Assembly: GCA_902803265.1 (NCBI GenBank)
Contig: CADCPD010000215.1
Coordinates: 1 to 6,513 of the forward strand
Length of the DNA: 6,513 nucleotides
From: an uncultured bacterium
GTDB taxonomy: Bacteria > Cyanobacteriota > Vampirovibrionia > Gastranaerophilales > Gastranaerophilaceae
Direction: 5' to 3'
Positions 1-6,341 of the stretch are shown here, piece after piece; position 1 is the first letter of the stretch, and every line of letters begins with the position of its first letter. The position numbers and the translations under genes were made by a program. Under the pieces are notes generated by a model. The model saw nothing but the letters and a program-made list of their open reading frames with translations, made no database searches and was not told the origin of the DNA.

Positions 1-102
1 ATTAGTAATCTTGCTTACATGATATTTATCGGGTTTTTTGGAAAAAACTTTAGGAGCATGTTTTATTATGTTAAGTTTTGTTTACAAAAATTTTTAAGTT
101 AA
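1..102 (+). other. Open frame entering from left edge, possible 3' end of a gene
   Basis: Plus-strand frame 1 is open for 33 codons from the first base and stops with TAA at 100-102. The peptide is hydrophobic and aromatic (it contains AYMIFIGFFGKNF), as a membrane-protein C-terminus could be. If real, it would be the tail of a gene convergent with obg, overlapping the last bases of obg by 9 bp. I do not recognise it. The other two plus frames close within 22 bases, and the minus strand holds only a 14-codon ORF without a ribosome binding site. In DNA this AT-rich a 33-codon open stretch is only mildly unexpected, so this is a weak call. Confidence 0.2.
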
Positions 103-1422
103 TTCTTCTAAATCTTCGTTTGTTATTTCATCTTCAAATTCTTGTTCATAGTCTTCTTCATCGTAATAGACAAGTTCTAAATGACCCATAACAATGGTAT
201 CACCATCTTTAATACCTTGTTTTTTAAGTTCGTCGAATACACCCATAGCCTTTAAAATATTTTGAAGTCTTATCATTTGCTGACGGTTTCGGTCGTCTGT
301 TACCTGAGCTAAACGGTTTATTTTTCCTCCGTTTACAACGAACATGTCTTTAAATTTTTGTACTTCAAAAGCGCTGTCATCGTTGTTATAAGCTTCTGTA
401 TCTTCTTCAACTTCAATTTTCATTTCAGGTTTTTCTATTTCATCAACCTTAACTGATACAAAATTTAAAAGTTCGTCGAGGTTTTGATGTGTTGCTGCAG
501 AAATTACAAAAATATCTTTACCTATTTTTTTGAATTCTTCATAGTAGAGTTCTTTTGTTTCTTCATCAATAGCATCAATTTTATTTAAGACGATTATTTG
601 ATATTCGTTATAAAGTTTTTCGGAATATTTTTTAAGTTCTTCCTGAATTTTATAGTAATTATCAAGAGGATTTTCACCTGTTAAATCTACAAGATGAAGC
701 AGGAAACGACATCTTTCAACGTGTTTTAAAAATTCATGACCAAGGCCAACACCTTCACTTGCACCTTCGATTAATCCAGGAATATCAGCAACAACAAAAG
801 AATCTCCTGTTCTTTTTTTTACAACGCCTAAATTTGGTACAAGAGTTGTAAACGGATAATCGGCTATTTTTGGTTTTGCAGCAGAAATTGCACTAATAAG
901 AGTTGATTTTCCTGCATTTGGCATTCCTATCAAACCAACATCTGCTATAAGTTTTAATTCAAGTTCCAATTCTCTTACAATACCGGCTTCACCGGGTTCA
1001 CAAAATTGAGGAGCTCTTTTTTGTGCAGTTGCAAATCTTACATTACCTCTGCCCCCTCTGCCGCCTTTTGCAACAAGTATTGTTTGTTCGTGTTCTGTTA
1101 TGTCACCTATAATTTTTCCTGTTTTTAAATCTCTGATAATTGTTCCTACAGGAATTTTAATATACAAATCTTTTCCGCATTTACCAATCTGATTTTTTAT
1201 TCTTCCGTTTTCACCGTGTTCTGCTTTAAAAACTGACTGATATTTAAAATCCAAAAGAGTTGATAAACCTTCATCACCTACAAAGTAAACATCTCCGCCG
1301 TTTCCGCCGTCTCCGCCTGCAGGTCCGCCTTTATCAACGTATTTTTCTCTACGCCATGCAACTATTCCATTGCCGCCTTTACCTGATTCTATTTTAATTT
1401 TTGCTTTATCTAAAAATATCAT
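94..1422 (-). CDS. obg: Obg family ribosome-assembly GTPase (ObgE/CgtA), with OCT domain
   Basis: Obg is an essential GTPase that binds the 50S precursor late in assembly and links ribosome maturation to GTP/ppGpp levels. Counting from the ATG at 1422 (442 residues), the glycine-rich Obg domain spans about 1-152, with the signature KGGPAGGDGGNGGDV at 31-45. The G domain follows with G1 GMPNAGKST (166-174), switch I DYPFTTL (188-194), G3 DIPG (213-216) followed by LIEGASEGVGLGHEFL, G4 NKID (280-283) and G5 SAA (308-310). A C-terminal OCT domain lies at about 347-421, ending near GDTIVMGHLELVYYD, and an acidic tail of about 22 residues closes the protein. All GTPase motifs are intact. The frame extends six codons further to a TTG at 1440, but family members begin at the M-(I/F)-(F/V)-(L/V)-D motif, so the ATG (MIFLDKAKI) is preferred. 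No Shine-Dalgarno precedes either start. It is transcribed divergently from tsaD. Confidence 0.97.
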   Translation of the reverse strand: MIFLDKAKIKIESGKGGNGIVAWRREKYVDKGGPAGGDGGNGGDVYFVGDEGLSTLLDFKYQSVFKAEHGENGRIKNQIGKCGKDLYIKIPVGTIIRDLKTGKIIGDITEHEQTILVAKGGRGGRGNVRFATAQKRAPQFCEPGEAGIVRELELELKLIADVGLIGMPNAGKSTLISAISAAKPKIADYPFTTLVPNLGVVKKRTGDSFVVADIPGLIEGASEGVGLGHEFLKHVERCRFLLHLVDLTGENPLDNYYKIQEELKKYSEKLYNEYQIIVLNKIDAIDEETKELYYEEFKKIGKDIFVISAATHQNLDELLNFVSVKVDEIEKPEMKIEVEEDTEAYNNDDSAFEVQKFKDMFVVNGGKINRLAQVTDDRNRQQMIRLQNILKAMGVFDELKKQGIKDGDTIVMGHLELVYYDEEDYEQEFEDEITNEDLEELT

Positions 1423-1444
1423 ATTTGTATTATAATACAAATAT
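1421..1444. repeat. Perfect 24-bp palindrome between obg and tsaD
   Basis: Two 12-bp arms without a spacer, left arm ATATTTGTATTA and right arm its exact reverse complement, centred between 1432 and 1433. It overlaps the first two bases of the obg start codon (read on the minus strand) and lies 24 bp upstream of the tsaD ATG. The symmetry puts a TATAAT hexamer on each strand, overlapping head to head. This could be an operator for a dimeric regulator, or simply two opposed -10 boxes whose AT-rich surroundings happen to match. The length of the perfect match is seen directly; its function is inference. Confidence 0.75.
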
Positions 1445-1455
1445 TAAAATGTTGA
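1429..1455 (-). promoter_or_regulatory. Putative obg promoter
   Basis: On the minus strand a perfect TATAAT occupies 1434-1429. A partial -35 match, TCAACA (4 of 6 to TTGACA), lies at 1455-1450 with a short 15-bp spacer. Transcription starting about 7 bases past the -10 would begin at or next to base 1422, which is the A of the obg ATG, so the message could be leaderless. That agrees with the missing Shine-Dalgarno. The -10 is clear; the -35 and start point are inferred. Confidence 0.5.
1431..1436 (+). promoter_or_regulatory. Putative -10 box of the tsaD-asmA operon promoter
   Basis: A perfect TATAAT lies on the plus strand. It predicts a transcript start near 1443 and a 5' leader of about 26 bases holding the tsaD ribosome binding site. 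At normal spacing the upstream sequence (ATCTAA at 1408-1413) is a poor -35; TTGCTT at 1401-1406 is too far away at 24 bp. Activity may therefore depend on the -10 alone or on an activator. This box shares bases with the opposed obg -10, so the two promoters should compete for polymerase. Confidence 0.45.
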
Positions 1456-1459
1456 ATTT

Positions 1460-1465
1460 GAGGAG
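1460..1465 (+). promoter_or_regulatory. Ribosome binding site fixing the tsaD start
   Basis: GAGGAG lies three bases before the ATG at 1469. It is the strongest Shine-Dalgarno near this gene and supports the upstream start, which adds about 23 residues ahead of the usual TsaD N-terminus. The ATG at 1547, which would give a family-typical start, has no comparable site in front of it. Confidence 0.7.
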
Positions 1466-1468
1466 ATT

Positions 1469-2515
1469 ATGTCAAAGATTACTAAAACTCTGTTTTCAGA
1501 TACAGAAGTAGAAATTTGTGAAGGTTCTGATGAAGATAATTATATTATGGCTATAGAATCAAGTTGTGATGAAACGGCTTGTGCTATTGTAAAAAACGGC
1601 AGAGAAGTTATTGCAAATGTTGTTGCTTCTCAAATTGATATACACAAAGAATATGGCGGAGTTATTCCTGAAATTGCTGCAAGAGAACATTTAAATTCAA
1701 TTAATCCTGTAATCGAAGAAGCCTTAACTCAATCAGGCTTAAAAGCAGAAGATATAACTGCTTTTGCAGGCACAACAGGCCCCGGGTTAGTCGGCTGTCT
1801 GCTTGTAGGTTTAAATGCTGCAAAAACTTTGGCATTAGTTCATGACAAACCTTTTATAGGGGTAAATCACCTAAAAGCTCATATTTGTGCAAATTATATT
1901 AATACGGATTTAAAACCTCCATATATAGCTCTTTTAATAAGCGGCGGTCATACTCAAATTATTGAAGTAACTTCTCACAAAAATATAAATATAATCGGAG
2001 AAACTATTGATGATGCAGTAGGAGAGGCTTTTGATAAAGTTGCAAGACTTTTAGGTCTGCCGTATCCGGGCGGAGTTAAACTTGATAAAATGGCACAAAT
2101 CGGTAATCCGAATACTTTTACATTTCCTATTTCAAAGGTTGAAGGATATGATTTTAGTTTTAGCGGTCTAAAAACAGCTGCTTTAAGAGAAATAAAAAAA
2201 TTGGAAGGTAAAGATTTTTCAAAAGAAGATTTTTGTGCGTCTTTCCAAAGTTGTATTGCTCAAACTCTTTTAAAAAAGGTTAAATTAGCATTGGAAGAAT
2301 ATCCATACAAGCAAATAGTTCTTGCAGGCGGAGTTGCAGCTAATTCTGAAATAAGAAAAGTGTTTTTAAATCTTAAAAACGAAGGATATAACGTATTTAT
2401 ACCTCAATTAAAATATTGTACGGATAATGCATCTATGGTTGCATCTTGTGCATACTTTTTTGAAGATAATTTAGACAATATAAATATTGAAGTCTTTTCA
2501 AGATTTAAACATTAA
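1469..2515 (+). CDS. tsaD: tRNA N6-adenosine threonylcarbamoyltransferase TsaD
   Basis: TsaD (also Gcp/YgjD) transfers the threonylcarbamoyl group from TC-AMP, made by TsaC/TsaC2, to A37 of tRNAs that read ANN codons, working with TsaB and TsaE in the cytoplasm. The 348-residue product carries the full family signature: IESSCDETA (29-37), the metal-binding HLKAH with His134 and His138, SGGHTQ (158-163), DDAVGEAFDK (181-190), FSGLKTA (231-237), GGVAAN (287-292) and TDNASM (318-323), whose Asp319 corresponds to the third metal ligand. The catalytic core appears intact. Residues 1 to about 25 are an acidic, non-conserved extension (SDTEVEICEGSDED at 10-23); family members normally start only a few residues before the IESSCDET motif. 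A good ribosome binding site supports the long start. It is divergent from obg, and asmA begins 9 bp after its stop, so the two are probably co-transcribed. Confidence 0.97.
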   Translation: MSKITKTLFSDTEVEICEGSDEDNYIMAIESSCDETACAIVKNGREVIANVVASQIDIHKEYGGVIPEIAAREHLNSINPVIEEALTQSGLKAEDITAFAGTTGPGLVGCLLVGLNAAKTLALVHDKPFIGVNHLKAHICANYINTDLKPPYIALLISGGHTQIIEVTSHKNINIIGETIDDAVGEAFDKVARLLGLPYPGGVKLDKMAQIGNPNTFTFPISKVEGYDFSFSGLKTAALREIKKLEGKDFSKEDFCASFQSCIAQTLLKKVKLALEEYPYKQIVLAGGVAANSEIRKVFLNLKNEGYNVFIPQLKYCTDNASMVASCAYFFEDNLDNINIEVFSRFKH

Positions 2516-2516
2516 T

Positions 2517-2522
2517 GAGGGG
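2517..2522 (+). promoter_or_regulatory. Ribosome binding site of the asmA-like gene
   Basis: GAGGGG begins one base after the tsaD stop codon and sits two bases before the ATG at 2525. The 9-bp gap leaves no room for a promoter or terminator. Translation of the large downstream gene is therefore likely to rely on the tsaD transcript and may be coupled to it through ribosomes finishing tsaD. Confidence 0.65.
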
Positions 2523-2524
2523 AT

Positions 2525-5500
2525 ATGGTTAAATTTTTAAAAATATTATCATTTACATTTATTTTTATACTTTTGGCACTTTATTCAGCATTTTTATTTG
2601 TTGTTCCGAATTTTGTTGATATAAACAAATATGAACCTCAAATCAGAAAAGCAGTTCAAGATAATACTGGTTTTTTAATAAATACGGAAGATATAAAACT
2701 TTCAACAGGTTGGAATTTGTCAGCAGGTTTAAAAACAGGAAGAATTGATTTTTTATATCCAAATAATGAAAAATTTTTTCAGGCAAATAATTTTGAAATT
2801 AAATTATCGCTTATTCCTCTTTTAATGAAAAATATTATTATTGATTCAATAAGTGCAGATAATCTTATTTTAAAAATGAAAGTTGAAAAAGACGGAACTT
2901 TTTATATAGAAAAATTCTTACCAAAAACTGATAATAACAAATCAGAAAATACTGAAATATCAACTGATTTGCCGTTTGGTTTAAAAATATCTGATATAAT
3001 GCCAATAATTTGTGCAAAAAAATATTCAATATCTTTAATTGATACTCAAACAAATAAGTCATATTCTGTTTCGGGTAATGATTTTAAAATATCAGATTTT
3101 GTTTTAAATGATAAAATCAAAATTCAAACAAACGGACAAATTTCTTTGGAAAAAGAAAAACAAATAACTTATGATATCAATTTACTTTCCAAAGTTATGC
3201 CAAAAGTTGAAAATAATAATCAACAAGTTCAAAATAATAATGAAAAATTTGATATTTTATACTATTTGAAAACTCTAAAAACAATACATTTACTTGCAGA
3301 TGTAAAAGCAGATTTAAAATTAACAGGTGATATTGATAATATAAAAACAGACGGAAATCTTGATATAACAGGACTTTCTCTAAAAGTTAAAAATAAACAA
3401 TTGCCAAAAAGTTATATAAAAACAACTTTTTCCGGAAATAAAGTTTCAATAAATTCTAATTTAAATACAAGTGATACGGAAAATATAAACATAAACGGAT
3501 TTTTAAAATACGGAAAAAATCAATATATTGATTTAACAACAAAGTCAGATAAAATTTCACTTTCAAACATGTTTGATATTATAAGTTCATTTTTACCTGT
3601 TTTTGGTATGGATGAATTCAAAGGAATTACCGCAAATGGTGATTTGAAAGCTAATTTTACAATAAGAAGCGATTTCAAAAAAATTGATTCAAGCGGATAT
3701 TTAAAAATAAAAAATGCAAATATTTTTTATAATGCTTTTAATATAGCAGTTAAAGAAATTAATTCAGATATTGATTTTTCAAGAAATCAAATAGATATAA
3801 AAAATTCATCTGCAAAAGTAAATGGCGCTCCAATAACATTGGCAGGGGCAATAAATACAAATGCATATGCAAATCTTTCTCTAAAAGCAGACAAATTGCC
3901 GATTAAGGGTTTATTTGCGACATTCGGAATGGTAAATGTTTTGAAAGATAACAATATTAATTCCGGTATTATATCTCTTGATGCTAAATTAAAAGGTAAT
4001 TTAACCAAAACAAAACCTCAAATTAATGTACTTCTTGAAAACGTAAATATATATAACAAACCTCTAAAAACATCTATAATATTAAATAACGGTAAATCAG
4101 ATATCACGTTTACTAATGATAATAAAATTAACGGTAATATTTTAATTACAGCTCTAAAAATTAATTCGGCTGATTTTGGTGCATATTCATTACCGTCTAC
4201 AAAATTAACTTTTGATGATAAAGATTTTAATATTCAACCTTCTGATATCTATTTTAATAATTCAAAAATAGATTTTAAAGGTAAAATAAAAGATTATGCA
4301 AGTAAGAATAATTCTGTTAACATTCAAGTATACGGTCTTTTAGTTGCAAAAGATTTAAAAACACTTATTCCGAAAGAATATAAAAATGATATTTTAACAG
4401 CCGGAAAACTACCATTTATATTAAGAATTAACGGTAATTTAGATTCACAATCAATTACAGGTCAAATTCTTTCTAATCAAACAAATTATTTTTCATACGG
4501 AACTGTAAATTCTTTGTATAATAAAACCACTTTAACAAATTTAGTAATGACTTTAGCAAATAATAATTTAAAAATAACAGATTTAAGTTTAAACGTACTA
4601 AATTCAAATAAAGGTTTAAGTGAAGATTTTAATGCAAATTTAAACGGCTCAACAAAAATAACCACAATTTCTGGTAATATAAATAATCTTCAAAATAAAT
4701 ACCAAACTTTAAATAATATAAAAGTAAATCTGCCTTATACTTTATCAATTTCTATTCCGACATTAAAATCTTCAAATATAAAAGTAAACGGCAATTTAAA
4801 TATAAACGGAACAACTTTAAATCCGGTGATTACAGGTCAATTATCATTACCGGCTGCAACATTCCCGACATTAAAGACAACCGTTAAAAATTTAACTTTA
4901 GCGTTGAATAAAAATAATATCAACCTAAATTGTCCAAGTTTAACTGTTTCTGATTCAGTAATTTCTTTAACAAGTATTATTGATAATAACTTTAATAAAG
5001 GCATAAAAATTAAATCTATGGATTTTGTATCTAAAAATCTAAATCTTGATACAATGTTAGCGGCACTGTCAAATCTTCCTCAAAATTCGGTAGGACAAGG
5101 AACGGATTTAGGTGTTACTTTAAGTAACGGCAAAGGAAAACTGGACAGATTCAGTTTAGGCGGATTAAACGGTTATAATATAACTTCTAATTTTAATATT
5201 GTTGATAATGTCTTAAATTTATCAAATATAGTAGGTTTTGCTTACAACGGAAAAATAGCGGGAAGTGCAGAATATAACATAATCTTCGGAAATTTAAAAA
5301 TAAATCTTCAGGGCAGAGGTTTGAGTGCAGAACCAGCTCTTGCTGATTTTACAAAAGTAAGTAATCTTTTAAGCGGAAGTCTTGATTTTGACACAAATAA
5401 CATAAGATTAATAGCAGGAACTGAAACTCAAATGATGCAATCTTTGAAAGGAGATGTAACATTTATTGTTTCTAACGGGCAAATGGGTACTTTAGGTAAA

Positions 5501-6271
5501 TTGGAAAATCTTTTATATGCACAAAATATTTTAGGAAATAATTTACTTAAAAACTCTCTTGGTTCTATAGCAAAAGCAGTAAGTATTAAAAAAACAGGTG
5601 AATTTAAATATTTGAAAGGTAAAATGACATTTTTAAACGGCTGGGCAAATATAAATACTTTCCAAACATCAGGACCAGCAATGAGTTTGTATTCTACAGG
5701 AAAATATAATCTTTTAAATAATACAATAAATGCATCTGTTTTAGGTCGTTTATCAAATGATGTTGTGGAAGTTTTAGGACCTATCGGAGAATTTTCATTT
5801 AACAAATTATTGTCTTATATTCCAAAAATAGGTCAGGTTTCTTCAGCAATGATTAATGAAATGACAATTAAACCGATTGGAGAAAATCTTTCAATGCTTC
5901 CGGATTTAACACCAAAACAAACAGGAGAAACAAAAGCATTTAAAGTTATTTTAAACGGTGGAATTGAATCTACAAATTCAATAAAATCTTTTAAATGGAT
6001 ATCAAATCCGACAACGCAGGAAGAAGCTCAAAAAATAGAAGCGGCAAATAAATCACCTTCAACAACTTCTATTCCTACAACATCTAAAAATTTAGATAAT
6101 TTAAAACAAAATGTGAAAGAAACAATAATCAAAAAAGCAACAGAAAATTTGAATAACAGAATTCAGACACAAACTTCAGAACCAACAAATTCAACTGAAA
6201 CAAAACCTTCTCAAAATTCATCTGGAGTGGCTGATTTTATTAATAGTTTACCAGATTTGAATTTAAAATAA
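2525..6271 (+). CDS. AsmA family protein, membrane-anchored periplasmic, probable lipid transport/outer-membrane homeostasis
   Basis: A 1248-residue protein with one N-terminal membrane anchor (hydrophobic residues 7-28 after MVKFLK), so the bulk should lie in the periplasm. It is followed by the AsmA N-terminal signature: VDINKYEPQIRKAV at 31-44, TGFLINTEDIKLS at 48-60, then TGRIDF. The middle is a long series of predicted beta strands with a recurring glycine pattern (about residues 264-783), as in the AsmA/TamB/YhdP group, whose beta-groove folds are thought to carry phospholipid between membranes. An AsmA-type C-terminal region spans about 873-1130, with MMQSLKGDVTFIVSNGQMG at 970-988 and GEFKYLKGKMTFLNG just after 1025. 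From about 1163 the sequence becomes low-complexity Thr/Ser/Asn/Gln/Lys. Asn, Lys, Ile and Thr dominate throughout, fitting the AT-rich DNA. The family call is firm; the lipid-transfer role is inferred from relatives, and which paralogue (AsmA, TamB, YhdP, YicH-like) it matches cannot be decided here. Confidence 0.85.
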   Translation: MVKFLKILSFTFIFILLALYSAFLFVVPNFVDINKYEPQIRKAVQDNTGFLINTEDIKLSTGWNLSAGLKTGRIDFLYPNNEKFFQANNFEIKLSLIPLLMKNIIIDSISADNLILKMKVEKDGTFYIEKFLPKTDNNKSENTEISTDLPFGLKISDIMPIICAKKYSISLIDTQTNKSYSVSGNDFKISDFVLNDKIKIQTNGQISLEKEKQITYDINLLSKVMPKVENNNQQVQNNNEKFDILYYLKTLKTIHLLADVKADLKLTGDIDNIKTDGNLDITGLSLKVKNKQLPKSYIKTTFSGNKVSINSNLNTSDTENININGFLKYGKNQYIDLTTKSDKISLSNMFDIISSFLPVFGMDEFKGITANGDLKANFTIRSDFKKIDSSGYLKIKNANIFYNAFNIAVKEINSDIDFSRNQIDIKNSSAKVNGAPITLAGAINTNAYANLSLKADKLPIKGLFATFGMVNVLKDNNINSGIISLDAKLKGNLTKTKPQINVLLENVNIYNKPLKTSIILNNGKSDITFTNDNKINGNILITALKINSADFGAYSLPSTKLTFDDKDFNIQPSDIYFNNSKIDFKGKIKDYASKNNSVNIQVYGLLVAKDLKTLIPKEYKNDILTAGKLPFILRINGNLDSQSITGQILSNQTNYFSYGTVNSLYNKTTLTNLVMTLANNNLKITDLSLNVLNSNKGLSEDFNANLNGSTKITTISGNINNLQNKYQTLNNIKVNLPYTLSISIPTLKSSNIKVNGNLNINGTTLNPVITGQLSLPAATFPTLKTTVKNLTLALNKNNINLNCPSLTVSDSVISLTSIIDNNFNKGIKIKSMDFVSKNLNLDTMLAALSNLPQNSVGQGTDLGVTLSNGKGKLDRFSLGGLNGYNITSNFNIVDNVLNLSNIVGFAYNGKIAGSAEYNIIFGNLKINLQGRGLSAEPALADFTKVSNLLSGSLDFDTNNIRLIAGTETQMMQSLKGDVTFIVSNGQMGTLGKLENLLYAQNILGNNLLKNSLGSIAKAVSIKKTGEFKYLKGKMTFLNGWANINTFQTSGPAMSLYSTGKYNLLNNTINASVLGRLSNDVVEVLGPIGEFSFNKLLSYIPKIGQVSSAMINEMTIKPIGENLSMLPDLTPKQTGETKAFKVILNGGIESTNSIKSFKWISNPTTQEEAQKIEAANKSPSTTSIPTTSKNLDNLKQNVKETIIKKATENLNNRIQTQTSEPTNSTETKPSQNSSGVADFINSLPDLNLK
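3314..4873 (+). repeat. Degenerate protein-level repeat inside the AsmA-like gene
   Basis: At least five segments of about 24-32 residues share a pattern: an alternating hydrophobic strand, then G-(N/D)-(L/I) or a near variant, a short polar linker, G-x-L/I, and a second strand. They begin near residues 264 (LKLTGDIDNIKTDGNLDI), 373 (DLKANFTIRSDFKKIDSSGY), 485 (LDAKLKGNLTKTKPQINVLL), 630 (PFILRINGNLDSQSITGQIL) and 752 (IKVNGNLNINGTTLN). The second and third copies lack one of the two glycine landmarks or carry a substitute. They fit repeating beta-strand units of AsmA/TamB-type proteins. The DNA itself is not strongly repeated, so these are old, diverged units. Confidence 0.45.
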
Positions 6272-6297
6272 AATTTATAAATCAAAACAAAATAAAA

Positions 6298-6323
6298 AGA
6301 GGTTAGCTTGAAAGCTAACCTCT
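6298..6323. terminator. Hairpin terminator between convergent asmA and rpsU
   Basis: The inverted repeat AGAGGTTAGCT / AGCTAACCTCT forms an 11-bp perfect stem with a TGAA loop (a twelfth possible pair would close the loop too tightly). Read on the minus strand, the stem is followed by a T-rich run (TTTTATTTTGTTTTGAT), making a good intrinsic terminator for rpsU. On the plus strand the sequence after the stem is only moderately T-rich (CTTATTCTCTC), so it should end the tsaD-asmA transcript less efficiently. It lies 26 bp past the asmA stop and 18 bp past the rpsU stop. Confidence 0.85.
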
Positions 6324-6341
6324 CTTATTCTCTCAATTATA

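Noticed and set aside
33..48. GTTTTTTGGAAAAAAC inverted repeat as obg terminator
   Set aside because: The stem is seven pairs, six of them A-T, the loop is only two bases, and no T-run follows the stem on the minus strand; probably chance in AT-rich DNA.
58..102. Short plus-strand ORF with AGGAG just before its ATG
   Set aside because: Only 14 codons, the AGGAG is one base from the ATG, and the product is not recognisable; it is part of the larger open frame from the left edge.
1423..1440. TTG at 1440 as the obg start
   Set aside because: It adds six residues (after the start, YYNTN) not typical of the family, lies inside the palindrome and -10 region, and has no Shine-Dalgarno.
2865..3062. 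Minus-strand ORF opposite the asmA-like gene
   Set aside because: It is antisense to a well-supported coding frame, gives low-complexity Leu/Phe/Gln sequence and has no family resemblance.
3787..4008. Minus-strand ORF opposite the asmA-like gene
   Set aside because: Antisense shadow of the beta-repeat region; no recognisable motif or independent support.
5428..5805. 125-codon minus-strand ORF opposite the asmA-like gene
   Set aside because: The longest antisense frame, but it mirrors the conserved AsmA C-terminal domain and its product resembles no family I know.
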